From JBBROS01 sp038229135 (GTDB taxonomy: Bacteria; Pseudomonadota; Alphaproteobacteria; Acetobacterales; Acetobacteraceae): 64,000 bases of DNA. The stretch covers positions 12,574-76,573 of the forward strand of contig JBBROS010000017.1 of NCBI GenBank assembly GCA_038229135.1, given 5' to 3'. Positions 33,892 through 42,672 of the stretch are shown here, piece by piece. The notes beneath the pieces were generated by a model. That model had not been told where the DNA came from and searched no databases. It was given only the letters and a program-made list of their open reading frames with translations. The position numbers and the translations under genes were made by a program. Within the stretch, counting starts at the first letter, position 1. Each line of letters begins with the position of its first letter.

Positions 33892-34928
33892 GCGTGCTGG
33901 TGCTCGAGGGGCTGCGGAAGTCGTTTGGCGCGGTAGACGTGCTGCGGGGGATCGACCTCACGCTGGCGGATGGCGAGATGCTGGCGATCGTGGGGGCCAG
34001 CGGGTGCGGCAAGAGCACGCTGCTGCGGCTGGTCGCCGGGCTCGAGGTGGCGAGCGCCGGGCGGATCCTGGTGGACGGGCGGGACGTGACGCACACGGAC
34101 CCGGCGGCGCGGGACATGGCGATGGTGTTCCAGAACTACGCGCTCTATCCGCACATGACCGTGTTCGACAACATGGCCTACTCGCTGCGGGTCCGGGGGC
34201 TGAAGCGGGAGGAGATTGCGCGGAAGGTGGGCGAGGCGGCCGGGCTGCTGGGGCTGGAGGCGCTCCTGGCCCGGCGGCCGCGGCAGCTGAGCGGGGGGCA
34301 GCGGCAGCGTGTGGCGATGGGCCGCGCCATCGTGCGGGACCCGAAGCTGTTCTTGTTCGACGAGCCGCTCAGCAACCTCGATGCGAGCCTGCGGGTGCAG
34401 ATGCGCGCCGAAATCCGGCGGCTGCAACGGCGGCTGGGGGTGACGAGCCTGTTCGTGACGCACGACCAGGTGGAGGCGATGACTTTGGGGGACCGGCTGC
34501 TGGTGCTGCACCAGGGCCGCCCGGTGCAGCTGGACACGCCGATGGCCGTGTTTGAGCGGCCTGCGGACACGTATGTGGCCGGGTTCATCGGCGCGCCGGC
34601 GATGAATTTTTATCGCGGGCAGCGCTGCGCGGAGGGGGTGCGGCTGGCTGGCAGTGCCGTAGTAGCAGCGCCGGGCGGGGCGGGGGAGGTGACGCTGGGC
34701 GTGCGGCCGGAATGCGTGGTGCTGCGGGCGGGGGGCATGGCTGTCGCGGTGGAGCTGGTGGAGCCGCTGGGCAGCGAGACGCTGGTGCATGGGCGACTGG
34801 CGGATGGGGGAGCAGTCACGGCGAAGCTGCCGGGGGCGGCGCCGGTGGGCGAGCGGATCGACGTGGCGTTCGAGGGGGCGGGGGTCCACCTGTTCGATGC
34901 GGTGACGGGGGTGCGGCTGGTCGGGTGA
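33888..34928 (+). CDS. ugpC: sn-glycerol-3-phosphate ABC transporter ATP-binding protein UgpC
   Basis: 346 residues. Walker A AIVGASGCGKSTLL, Q-loop MVFQNYALYPHMTVFDN, signature LSGGQRQRVAMGRAI, Walker B LFLFDEPLSNLD and H-loop FVTHDQVEAMTLGD are intact. The C-terminal TOBE part includes FIGAPAMNFYRG and LGVRPE. The protein belongs to the MalK/UgpC subgroup, and the ugp context identifies it. It completes a full importer; no ugpQ phosphodiesterase follows. Confidence 0.92.
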   Translation: MSVLVLEGLRKSFGAVDVLRGIDLTLADGEMLAIVGASGCGKSTLLRLVAGLEVASAGRILVDGRDVTHTDPAARDMAMVFQNYALYPHMTVFDNMAYSLRVRGLKREEIARKVGEAAGLLGLEALLARRPRQLSGGQRQRVAMGRAIVRDPKLFLFDEPLSNLDASLRVQMRAEIRRLQRRLGVTSLFVTHDQVEAMTLGDRLLVLHQGRPVQLDTPMAVFERPADTYVAGFIGAPAMNFYRGQRCAEGVRLAGSAVVAAPGGAGEVTLGVRPECVVLRAGGMAVAVELVEPLGSETLVHGRLADGGAVTAKLPGAAPVGERIDVAFEGAGVHLFDAVTGVRLVG

Positions 34929-34980
34929 AAGCCGTCGATGCGGCGTCGCGGCGTTTCGGAGATGCGGTGATCGAAGGGCG

Positions 34981-35904
34981 TCACGCCGTTCGGCCCAGGT
35001 GCTCCGCCAACGCGTCGATGAACACGCGGACCTTGGCGGACAGGCTGCGATGGCTGGGATAGAGGGCGTGGACGTCGGCAGAGTCGACCTGATGCTCCGG
35101 CAGGAGCCGCACCAGGGCTCCCCTAGCCACCGCCTCCGCCGCATAGAAGTCTGGTAGGCGACCGATGCCTGCGCCGCCGATCAGTACGGTCTGCAGCACC
35201 GCGGGCTCAGGAATGACCGTCCCTGGTACGACCTCGATCTCTCTTACTGCGCCACCCGGTGCCTGGAACCGCCAGGCTGCCCTCCGGTCGACGCGTCCGA
35301 TCAGCTCGTGCCTGCTCAGGTCTTCAACGGTTGTGGGCGTGCCGCGCAACGCGAGGTAGGCGGGGCTGGCGCAGGTCCAGAGGGCGACCGTCATCAGCCG
35401 GCGGGCGATCAGGTCGGAGTCGGGCAACGGCCCGACCCGGATGGCGACATCGAAGTCCTCGGCCAGCAGGTCGACGTTGCGATTATCGATGCTGAGCGCC
35501 ACGCGCACGTCGGGGTAGCGGGCAAGGAACCCCGGCAGCATTGGCGCCAGCGGCCCTGCAGCGAAGGTGAACCTCACGCTCACCCGCAGCGTGCCGCGCG
35601 GCATGCCGATCAGCCCGGTCAAGGCGTTCTCGGCCTCGCCGACGTCGTCGAGAATGCGCCGGGCATGGCGCCGCAACAGGCGCCCGGCATCGGTCAGGTG
35701 CATGTGCCGGGTCGACCGCTCGATCAGCGCCGCGCCGGCGACCGCCTCCAGCCGCACCAACGAACGGCTTGCGGAGGATTTCGGCATGCCGAGCGCGCGA
35801 GCCGCCGCGGACAGGCTGCCGAGGTCTGCGATGCGCGTGAAGACACGAAGATCGGCGAGGTCGAACATGGCCCGAGCGTTCCACGGCGGGAACACGCTGT
35901 CCAT
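34981..35904 (-). CDS. LysR family transcriptional regulator
   Basis: About 307 residues: an N-terminal winged HTH (LADLRVFTRIADLGSLSAAA, then ALGMPKSSASRSLVRLE) and a periplasmic-binding-protein-like effector domain. It is of the type that starts RxFxRIxxxGSLSAAAR and ends near VRVFIDALAEHL (AaeR/PecT-like subgroup). It is divergent from the NmrA-family reductase gene, so it probably controls that gene and its cupin neighbour. I chose the ATG at 35904 because GAGGG precedes it at proper distance. The ATG at 35868 (MFDLADLRVF) lacks a good site but would match many homologues. A GTTCC-N6-GGAAC palindrome at 35878-35893 lies between the two starts. Confidence 0.85.
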   Translation of the reverse strand: MDSVFPPWNARAMFDLADLRVFTRIADLGSLSAAARALGMPKSSASRSLVRLEAVAGAALIERSTRHMHLTDAGRLLRRHARRILDDVGEAENALTGLIGMPRGTLRVSVRFTFAAGPLAPMLPGFLARYPDVRVALSIDNRNVDLLAEDFDVAIRVGPLPDSDLIARRLMTVALWTCASPAYLALRGTPTTVEDLSRHELIGRVDRRAAWRFQAPGGAVREIEVVPGTVIPEPAVLQTVLIGGAGIGRLPDFYAAEAVARGALVRLLPEHQVDSADVHALYPSHRSLSAKVRVFIDALAEHLGRTA

Positions 35905-35972
35905 CTTGTGCCCTCTAATAGCCTTCAAAGGAACGGGCCACCTGTCTGAAGCCATCTCGAAAGGACCCCAAA

Positions 35973-36887
35973 ATGACCCAGACCGTTCTCCTTGCCGGCG
36001 CGACCGGCATGCTTGGCAGCCAGATCGCCCTTCACCTGCTGGATCACCCGGAGGCGCGCTTGCGCCTGCTGGTTCGTGCCGGGGACGCCGGCAAGAGGCG
36101 CGCTATGCTCGACCTCCTGCGCAAGCGCGGGGCCGAGGTCATCGAAGGCAACCTGACGGACCCTGCCTCGCTCGACCGCGCCACCCAGGGTGCGGACGTG
36201 ATCGTCTCGGCCGTGCAGGGCGGACCCGAGGTCATCGTCGATGGCCAGGTGGCCCTTGCCGAGGCGGGCCGGCGCAACGGCGTGCGGCGCATCCTGCCGT
36301 CCGACTATGCGCTCGACCTGTTCAAGGCGACGCCCGGCGAGCACATGATGTTCGACATGCGCCGAACCGCGGATGAGCGGATCGCTGCAACCGGCATCGA
36401 GCACGTCCATGTGCTGCAAGGTGCTTTCATGGCGATGTTCGGCCCTGGCATGGGCACGTTCGACTGGGATGCCGGTAGCGTGACGTATTGGGGCGACGGG
36501 ACGCAGCCGATCGAAGTCACCAGCGACGAGGACACGGCACGGATGGTGGCGCGTGTGGCGCTGGACCGGACCGTCCCGAGCGGCAAGTTCGCCTTCGCCG
36601 GCGACCATGTCTCGATCCTGGGTGCGGCCGAGGTGATCGAGGCGCAGACCGGACGCCTGTTCGCGCGGCGCCAGCTCGGCTCGGAGGCCGCGCTGCGGGC
36701 TGCCTTGGCAGCAGCGGCCAAGGACACGTCCTCCCCGTCGAAGCCGGTGATGCTGGCCTACCAGCTTTACATGCTGACCGGCCAGACCGCGCTGACCGAC
36801 CTGCAGAACGACCGCTACCCCGGCCTGTCGCTGGAGAGCTTCGCCCAGTTTGCCGCGCGCAAGCTGCCCGGCCGGGAAGCTGCCTGA
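35973..36887 (+). CDS. NmrA-like NAD(P)-binding reductase
   Basis: 304 residues. The Rossmann motif QTVLLAGATGMLGSQIALHL is at the N terminus and LVRAGDAGKRRAML follows beta-2. VIEGNLTDPASLDRATQGADVIVSAVQG and RILPSDYALDLFKATPGEH fit the isoflavone reductase/aromatic alcohol reductase branch of the NmrA family. Members reduce phenylpropanoid-type substrates or act as redox sensors. GAAAGGACCCCAAA before the ATG is a good ribosome binding site. Divergent from the LysR gene and followed by a cupin gene. Confidence 0.85.
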   Translation: MTQTVLLAGATGMLGSQIALHLLDHPEARLRLLVRAGDAGKRRAMLDLLRKRGAEVIEGNLTDPASLDRATQGADVIVSAVQGGPEVIVDGQVALAEAGRRNGVRRILPSDYALDLFKATPGEHMMFDMRRTADERIAATGIEHVHVLQGAFMAMFGPGMGTFDWDAGSVTYWGDGTQPIEVTSDEDTARMVARVALDRTVPSGKFAFAGDHVSILGAAEVIEAQTGRLFARRQLGSEAALRAALAAAAKDTSSPSKPVMLAYQLYMLTGQTALTDLQNDRYPGLSLESFAQFAARKLPGREAA

Positions 36888-36967
36888 AACCGTCCCGATC
36901 CCCACCTTGCCCTGGCCACCGCATGACGTGGTGGTTCATGGCGCAGGACATCCAAGGAGCGCTTGCC

Positions 36968-37498
36968 ATGGACGCCAACGTACCGACACCCCTGCCGCCG
37001 ATCCCCGGATCGGTCCCGTTCATTCGTAATGCCGACACGGCGCCCGCCTACTGGATGGCGGACGTCCTGTGGATGGTGCTTGCCGACGGCAACGACACCG
37101 GCGGGCGGTTCTCGCTGATGGAGCAGTTGCTGCCGAAGGGCTCCGGCCCCGGTCCGCACAAGCACACCTGGTCCGACGAGACCTTCTACATGCTGGACGG
37201 CGAGATCACGTTGCTGATCGGCGACGAGATGAGAACCGCGCGCAAGGGCGACTTCGTCATGGTGCCGCGCGACACCCGCCACGCGTTCCGGGTGGATAGC
37301 GAGACCGCGCGCTTCCTGAACGGCTACACGCCCGCGAGCATGGAGGCGCTCGTCCTCGAGCGGGGGGTGCCGACGACCGAGCGCGTCCTCCCGCCCAAGG
37401 ACATGGGGCCGCCGCCGGTCATGAGTTCCGTCCTGCCAGGGCGATACGGCATGGACGGGCTGCCCGGCCCGGACCCGCTGCGCCCCGACGGCCGCTGA
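36968..37498 (+). CDS. cupin domain protein (quercetinase-like)
   Basis: 176 residues. Cupin motif 1 is GPGPHKHTWSDETFYMLDGE (three His/Glu metal ligands) and motif 2 is KGDFVMVPRDTRHAFRV. The N terminus resembles quercetin 2,3-dioxygenase-like and cupin_2 proteins. AAGGAG sits about 7 bp before ATG 36968, which decides this start over an earlier in-frame ATG at 36923. It may be co-transcribed with the NmrA-like gene 80 bp upstream and act in the same aromatic or flavonoid metabolism; this is inferred from position. Confidence 0.82.
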   Translation: MDANVPTPLPPIPGSVPFIRNADTAPAYWMADVLWMVLADGNDTGGRFSLMEQLLPKGSGPGPHKHTWSDETFYMLDGEITLLIGDEMRTARKGDFVMVPRDTRHAFRVDSETARFLNGYTPASMEALVLERGVPTTERVLPPKDMGPPPVMSSVLPGRYGMDGLPGPDPLRPDGR

Positions 37499-37585
37499 GC
37501 CTTTGCGGGGCGGACACGCCGGGTGCGGCAGTCACTCCCGCACCCGGATCGGCGGGCCAGGCGTTCGGAATGGATCGGCAAGGCC

Positions 37586-37604
37586 GGCGCGCATTCTGCG
37601 CGCC
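37586..37604. terminator. hairpin between convergent cupin and DUF1244 genes
   Basis: GGCGCGCA, loop TTC, TGCGCGCC: a perfect 8-bp stem in the 157-bp convergent gap. No U-tract is seen on either side, so terminator function is only likely from position. Confidence 0.45.
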
Positions 37605-37655
37605 GCGCACCCGCTGCCCCGCCCCCGAGAGGTGGATGGCGGACCGGGGGTTGCC

Positions 37656-37961
37656 TCAATGCCCCGGGTTGCTCGTCGCCAACGCCGCCTTCTGCGCCGG
37701 GGTGGCCTCTTTCTGATGCAGGGCCTGCCACTGCTTGTAGGGCATGCCGTAGACGATCTCGCGGGCCTCGGGGTCCGTCAGGGGCACGGCGCGGGCTTCG
37801 GCTTCCTCGCGATACCAGCGGCTGAGGCAGTTGCGGCAGAAGCCGGCGAGGGTCATCAGGTCGATGTTCTGCACATCCGTGCGGGTGCGGAGGTGGTCGA
37901 CGAGGCGGCGGTAGGCGGCGGCCTCGAGTTCGGTGCGGGTGGCCTGGTCGAGTTCGGGCAT
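37656..37961 (-). CDS. DUF1244 domain protein
   Basis: 101 residues matching DUF1244 along the whole length: AYRRLVDHLRTRTDVQNIDL, then MTLAGFCRNCLSRWYREEAE and REIVYGMPYKQWQALHQKEA. The CRNC pair could bind a metal. The family is widespread in proteobacteria and uncharacterised. The ATG follows an AGGAGG-type site (AGGAGGACGCAC on the coding strand). Divergent from the glycerate kinase gene. Confidence 0.9.
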   Translation of the reverse strand: MPELDQATRTELEAAAYRRLVDHLRTRTDVQNIDLMTLAGFCRNCLSRWYREEAEARAVPLTDPEAREIVYGMPYKQWQALHQKEATPAQKAALATSNPGH

Positions 37962-38001
37962 GTGCGTCCTCCTGTAGGCGGAAGCTGGCGGGCGGCGGGC
38001 C

Positions 38002-38050
38002 CTGGATCAAGTGGCGCTCGCCGGAGGGCGGGCTCTGGATCAAGTGGCGC
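38002..38050. repeat. 16-bp direct repeat, 33-bp period, upstream of the glycerate kinase gene
   Basis: CTGGATCAAGTGGCGC occurs identically at 38002-38017 and 38035-38050, with flanking GGCC/GGCT extending the match. The 33-bp centre-to-centre distance is about three helical turns. It lies in the 123-bp divergent interval between the DUF1244 and glycerate kinase genes, so it could be a tandem operator. Confidence 0.75.
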
Positions 38051-38084
38051 ATGACCCGCATAGTGGCGACTCGGGGGAGCGTGG

Positions 38085-39317
38085 ATGGACGACCAACAGG
38101 CGCGGCAGGCGCTGCGGGCGATGTTCGATGCGGCGGTGGCGAGTGCGGATCCGCATCGGGTCCTGGCGGCGCATCTGCCGGCGCGGCCATCGGGGCGTGT
38201 GGTGGTGGTGGGCGCCGGCAAGTCGGCGGCGAGCATGGCGGCGGCGCTCGAGGCGGTGTGGCCCGGCACTGAGGGTGTGGTCGTCACGCGCTATGGGCAC
38301 GAGGTGCGGACGGCGCGCATCCGGGTGATGCTGGCCAGCCATCCGGTGCCGGACGAGGGCAGCGTGGCGGCCGGCGAGGCCATGCTGGCGGCGGTGCGGG
38401 GGCTCGGGCCGGAGGATCTGGTGCTGGCGCTGATGTCGGGCGGGGCTTCGGCGCTGCTGGAGGTGCCGGCGCCTGGGCTGACGCTGGACGATTTGCGGCG
38501 CGTGAACCGGGCGTTGCTGGAGAGCGGGGCGCCGATCGGGGCGATGAACGCGGTGCGCAAGCACCTCTCGGGCATCAAGGGCGGACAGCTCGCGCAGGCG
38601 GCGGCCCCGGCGCGGGTGCTGACGCTCGCTATCAGCGACGTGCCGGGCGACGACCCGGGGACGATCGGGAGCGGGCCGACCGTGGCGGACCCGAGCACCT
38701 GGGCGGACGTGCGGGCGATCGCGGCGCAGTACGGCCTGGTGCTGCCGCTCACGGACGGGCCGGAGACGCCGAAGCATGTGCCGGGCGAGGTGCGGATGAT
38801 CGCGACGCCCATGATGGCGCTGCACGCTGCCGCCGAAGTGGCGCGGGCCCATGGCATCCTCCCCTTGATCCTGGGCGACGCCATCGAGGGCAACGCGCAG
38901 GAGGTGGGGGTTGCGCTGGCGGGCATCGCCCGGAGCGCGCGGGCTCACGGCCATCCTGCGCCGGCGCCGTGCGTGCTGCTGAGCGGGGGCGAGACGACGG
39001 TGCGCCTGCCGCCGGGGCATGCCGGGCAGGGGGGGCGCAACACGGAGTGCCTGCTGAGCCTGGCCGGGGCACTGCACGGGGCAGCGGGCACCTGGGCACT
39101 GATGGGCGACACGGACGGCATCGACGGCAACCAGGATGCGGCGGGCGCCGTCGTCTCTCCCGACACGCTGTCGCGCGCGCACGCCGAAGGCATGGACCCG
39201 GCCCGGCTGCTCGCCACGCATGAGAGCTACACGCTGTTCGACCGCCTGGGCGACCTGGTCCGCACCGGGCCCACGCTGACGAACGTCAACGATTTCCGCG
39301 CCATCCTGGTCGCGTAA
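38085..39317 (+). CDS. glycerate 2-kinase (DUF4147/MOFRL family)
   Basis: 410 residues. Phosphorylates D-glycerate to 2-phosphoglycerate. Landmarks are VVVVGAGKSAASMAAALE, HPVPDEGSVAAGEAML, LMSGGASALLEVPAPG, NAVRKHLSGIKGGQLA and SDVPGDDPGTIGSGPTVADP in the DUF4147 part, then the MOFRL domain GGRNTECLLSLA, ALMGDTDGIDGNQDAAGAVV and LTNVNDF. It is 15 bp upstream of pyruvate kinase, so the product can go through enolase to PEP and then pyruvate. The pairing with pyk is the TtuD/TtuE arrangement known from tartrate and glyoxylate metabolism. Confidence 0.93.
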   Translation: MDDQQARQALRAMFDAAVASADPHRVLAAHLPARPSGRVVVVGAGKSAASMAAALEAVWPGTEGVVVTRYGHEVRTARIRVMLASHPVPDEGSVAAGEAMLAAVRGLGPEDLVLALMSGGASALLEVPAPGLTLDDLRRVNRALLESGAPIGAMNAVRKHLSGIKGGQLAQAAAPARVLTLAISDVPGDDPGTIGSGPTVADPSTWADVRAIAAQYGLVLPLTDGPETPKHVPGEVRMIATPMMALHAAAEVARAHGILPLILGDAIEGNAQEVGVALAGIARSARAHGHPAPAPCVLLSGGETTVRLPPGHAGQGGRNTECLLSLAGALHGAAGTWALMGDTDGIDGNQDAAGAVVSPDTLSRAHAEGMDPARLLATHESYTLFDRLGDLVRTGPTLTNVNDFRAILVA

Positions 39318-39332
39318 GAGGATTTTCCCCCG

Positions 39333-40766
39333 ATGGCTCCACGCATTCGCATCCGCCGGCGCCGGCGCACCAAGATCATCGCCACGCTCGGCCCGGCGAG
39401 CAGCTCGGCCGAGGTGCTGGCGCGGCTGTTCCATGCCGGGGCGGACGTGTTCCGGCTCAACTTCAGCCATGGCACGCATGAGGACCACCTGGCGCGGATC
39501 GTGATGATCCGGGCGCTCGAGGAGCAGGTGGGGCGGCCGATTGGCATCCTGGCGGACGTGCAGGGGCCGAAGCTGCGCGTGGGGCGGTTCCAGGGCGGGC
39601 GCGTGGTGCTGCAGACGGGGCAGGGGTTCCGCCTGGACCTCAGCCCGGTGCCTGGGGATAGCCGCCGCGTGGCGCTGCCGCACCCCGAGATCATCCGCGC
39701 GGCCGGCATCGGGACGAGCCTGCTGCTGGACGACGGCAAGCTGCGCCTGCGCGTGACGCATGTGCGGGACGACCACCTGGAGACGGAGGTGGTGACGGGC
39801 GGGCCGCTCAGCGACCGCAAGGGCGTGAACGTGCCGGACGTGGCGCTGCCCATCCCGGCGCTGACGGAGAAGGACCGGATCGACCTCGATTTCGCGCTGC
39901 TGCACGGGGTGGACTACATCGGCCTCAGCTTCGTGCAGCGGGCGGAGGACGTGGAGGAGGCGAAGGGCATCGCCGCCGGGCGGGCCTGGATCATGACCAA
40001 GATGGAGAAGCCTCAGGCGCTGGAGAACCTCGACGCGATCCTCGCGGCGAGCGACGCGGTGATGGTGGCGCGCGGGGATCTGGGCGTGGAGCTGCCGCCC
40101 GAGGAGGTGCCGCTGGCGCAGAAGCGGATCGTGCGGGCCGCGTGGCAGCGGGGCATCCCGGTGGTGGTGGCCACCCAGATGCTGGAGAGCATGATCAGCG
40201 CGCCCTCGCCCACCCGCGCGGAGGCGTCGGACGTGGCGACGGCGGTGTTCGACGGGGCGGATGCGGTGATGCTGAGTGCGGAGACGGCGGCCGGGCAGTA
40301 TCCGTTCGAGGCGGTGAACATGATGGACCGGATCGTGGAGCGGGTGGAGCGGGACCCGGGCTGGCGGGCGGGCATCGACGCCGGGCGGCCGGAGCCGGAG
40401 CGGAGCTCGGCGAGCGCCATCTGTGCCGCAAGCCGCCAGGTGGCGCACACGATCGGGGCGGCGGCGATCGCGGCGTTCACCTTGGGCGGCAGCACGGCGC
40501 TGCGTATGGCCCGCGAGCGGCCGGATGCGCCGGTGCTGGGCCTGACGACGAGCCTCTCCACAGCCCGGCGCCTGGCCGTGGTGTGGGGCGTGCACGCGGT
40601 GCAGACGCCGGTGACGCATTCCATGACGGAGACGGTGAGCGTCGCGTGCAGCCTGGCGCGGGCGGAAGGGTTCGCCGCACCCGGGCAGGAGGTGGTGGTG
40701 GTGGCCGGCATCCCGTTCAACCAGCCGGGCACGACGAATGCGCTGCGGGTGGAGGCGGTGCGCTGA
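39333..40766 (+). CDS. pyk: pyruvate kinase
   Basis: 477 residues. Converts PEP and ADP to pyruvate and ATP. RRTKIIATLGPASSSAEVLARL is the N-terminal signature, FRLNFSHGTHEDH the nucleotide region, GILADVQGPKLRVG the family motif, WIMTKMEKPQALENLDAIL the active-site lysine and glutamate, and VMVARGDLGVELP the Mg site. The C-terminal allosteric domain is present (AAIAAFTLGGSTALRMARER). The clustering with glycerate 2-kinase suggests a role in glycerate use rather than being the only glycolytic isozyme. Confidence 0.95.
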   Translation: MAPRIRIRRRRRTKIIATLGPASSSAEVLARLFHAGADVFRLNFSHGTHEDHLARIVMIRALEEQVGRPIGILADVQGPKLRVGRFQGGRVVLQTGQGFRLDLSPVPGDSRRVALPHPEIIRAAGIGTSLLLDDGKLRLRVTHVRDDHLETEVVTGGPLSDRKGVNVPDVALPIPALTEKDRIDLDFALLHGVDYIGLSFVQRAEDVEEAKGIAAGRAWIMTKMEKPQALENLDAILAASDAVMVARGDLGVELPPEEVPLAQKRIVRAAWQRGIPVVVATQMLESMISAPSPTRAEASDVATAVFDGADAVMLSAETAAGQYPFEAVNMMDRIVERVERDPGWRAGIDAGRPEPERSSASAICAASRQVAHTIGAAAIAAFTLGGSTALRMARERPDAPVLGLTTSLSTARRLAVVWGVHAVQTPVTHSMTETVSVACSLARAEGFAAPGQEVVVVAGIPFNQPGTTNALRVEAVR

Positions 40767-40767
40767 A

Positions 40768-42141
40768 TTGCCAGGCTTGCTGACTGCACCCTGGATCGAG
40801 CGGGCGCCGGGAGCGCCCTATTTCCGCACGGACCACGGCCAGACATGGACGCCGATCGGGGGCAACGAAAGCATCGCGTGGTTCGAGTTCCGCGGCCTGG
40901 TCGGGCGGTGGGACCTGGACCAGGTGCGCGCGCACCTGCGCTGGCTGGCGGCCAACGGGGTGACGTGCCTGCGGCTGATGATGGAGGACGCCGAGACGGG
41001 CGCGTTCTTTCTCGAGCAGCCGGCGGGCGTGTTCAACCCGGTGGTCGTGCAGATGTGGGACGACCTGTTCGCGCTGATGCGGGAGGCCGGGCTGCGGGCC
41101 CTGCTGACGCCGCTCGACACCTTCTTCCACTTCGTGCGGTGGGACATCCACCCTTACAACCAGGCCAATGGCGGCCCGTGCGAGGCGCCGACCAGCCTGA
41201 TGTGCTGCCCGGGCGTGCGTGGGCTGATCAAGGGTCGGCTCGAGTTCGCGACGAGGCGCTGGGGCGCGGACGGGACGATCTTTGCCTGGGACCTGTGGAA
41301 CGAGATGCATCCGGTGCAGGGGGAGGATCGGCCGGGGATCTTCGAGGACTACATCGGGGATGTCGGGCCTTGGCTGCGGGCGCTCGAGGAGGAGGTGCAT
41401 GGGCGGGCGCACCTGCAGACGGTGAGCATCTTCGGGCCCGAGCTGCGCTGGAAGCCGTGGCTGAACGCCCCGCTGTTCCGCGCGCGGGAGCTCGATTTCT
41501 CGAACAGCCATATGTATGAGGAGGGGTCGATCGACCATCCGCTGGACAGCGTTGCGCCGGCGCTGTCGGTGGTGGGGCTCGTGCGGGAGGCGCTGGCCGA
41601 GATCGAGGATGGGCGGCCGTTCTTCGACACCGAGCACGGGCCGATCCACACGTTCAAGGACCTGCGGATCACGCTGCCGGAGGCGTTCGACGACGAGTAT
41701 TTCCGCCACATGCAATGGGCGCACCTGGCGGCCGGCGGGGCAGGCGGCGGGATGCGCTGGCCGAACCGGCACCCGCACGCACTCACACCCGGCATGCGGG
41801 CGGCCCAGGGGGCGCTGGCGCGGTTCCTGCCGCTGATCGACTGGCAGCGCTTCGACCGAAAGCCCATCGAGGCGGGCTGCGACGATCGGGGGGTCGTTGT
41901 GGTCGGCTGTGCGTCGGCGGACCAGGCCGTGCTGTTCCTGCTGCGGCGGGCGGTGGCCGAGGATGGCCGGGTGGAGCCGGCCTTGCGGCCCGGGCCGGGG
42001 CTGGCGTTGCCGGTTTCGGGCCGGGTGCGCTGGGCGGACGCCATCACGGGGGAGATGGTGAGCGAAGGGCGGGTCGAGGCCGGGCGGGTGGTGGCGCCGC
42101 CGTTCGGGGCGGCGCTGCTGGGGGCGGTCGGGCCCCCCTGA
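40768..42141 (+). CDS. GH5-like TIM-barrel glycoside hydrolase
   Basis: About 457 residues. An N-terminal (beta/alpha)8-like part reads WTPIGGNESIAWFEFRG, VTCLRLMMEDAE, then IFAWDLWNEMHPVQ, where the Glu of NE is the probable acid/base. DGRPFFDTEHGPIHTFKD supplies the probable nucleophile Glu. This is the GH-A clan (GH5/mannanase-like) pattern, but I cannot assign a substrate. No signal peptide is visible. The TTG at 40768, one base after the pyk stop, is the best start because sequence conservation begins at once (LTAPWIERAPGAPYF). Position directly behind pyk suggests a joint sugar-use operon. Confidence 0.75.
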   Translation: MPGLLTAPWIERAPGAPYFRTDHGQTWTPIGGNESIAWFEFRGLVGRWDLDQVRAHLRWLAANGVTCLRLMMEDAETGAFFLEQPAGVFNPVVVQMWDDLFALMREAGLRALLTPLDTFFHFVRWDIHPYNQANGGPCEAPTSLMCCPGVRGLIKGRLEFATRRWGADGTIFAWDLWNEMHPVQGEDRPGIFEDYIGDVGPWLRALEEEVHGRAHLQTVSIFGPELRWKPWLNAPLFRARELDFSNSHMYEEGSIDHPLDSVAPALSVVGLVREALAEIEDGRPFFDTEHGPIHTFKDLRITLPEAFDDEYFRHMQWAHLAAGGAGGGMRWPNRHPHALTPGMRAAQGALARFLPLIDWQRFDRKPIEAGCDDRGVVVVGCASADQAVLFLLRRAVAEDGRVEPALRPGPGLALPVSGRVRWADAITGEMVSEGRVEAGRVVAPPFGAALLGAVGPP

Positions 42142-42142
42142 C

Positions 42143-42625
42143 CTACCGCTCGCGCCGCCAGATCTCCTCCTGCAGGGCGCCTGCGAACAGGAGCCAGCCG
42201 ATCAGGGGCAGCATGGCCTTGGCGGCCGTGCGGTCCACCTTGGCGGCGCCGACGACGCCCGTGATGGCGCTCGCCGTCATGGCGCCGACCACGGCCAGGG
42301 CCTCGCCGTTCTTGTGGCGGCCGAACATGGTCCAGGGGTAGATGGCGATGCCGGCAACCGCACCGGTCCAGCCGAGGCGGGCGGTGAGGCGGGCCTTGGT
42401 GGCCGGGCCGGTCCAGAGGCGGGAGCCGGCGTAGGCCAGCAGCGCGTCGAGCGCCATCCAGGCGGCGCCGATGGTGGGGCCCGAGGGGCGCCAGCTCGGC
42501 TTCTCGAGGGCTGCATACCAGGCCATGTTCAACGGCTGGTCGGGCGAGGGGCGGTGGCGCGCACCAAGGATGGCGGCGGTGAGCACGGCGCCGGTGGCGA
42601 GCAGGGTGGCATCGGTCTTGCGCAT
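42143..42625 (-). CDS. TspO/MBR-like small membrane protein
   Basis: 160 residues with about five hydrophobic segments. AWYAALEKPSWRPSGPTIGAAW matches the TspO/MBR signature WYxxLxKPxWxP near residue 35. TspO proteins bind porphyrins and cholesterol-like ligands and affect tetrapyrrole handling or stress responses. The C-terminal half is less typical (GWLLFAGALQEEIWRR). AGGAGGATCAATCC precedes the ATG. It converges on the glycosidase gene with a 1-bp gap. Confidence 0.7.
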   Translation of the reverse strand: MRKTDATLLATGAVLTAAILGARHRPSPDQPLNMAWYAALEKPSWRPSGPTIGAAWMALDALLAYAGSRLWTGPATKARLTARLGWTGAVAGIAIYPWTMFGRHKNGEALAVVGAMTASAITGVVGAAKVDRTAAKAMLPLIGWLLFAGALQEEIWRRER

Positions 42626-42672
42626 GGATTGATCCTCCTGCGGCTGCAACGCGCCAGGGGCCTGCGGGTGCC

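Noticed and set aside
35878..35893. GTTCC-N6-GGAAC palindrome as LysR operator
   Set aside because: It lies inside the LysR reading frame if ATG 35904 is used and lacks the T-N11-A pattern; kept only as a remark.
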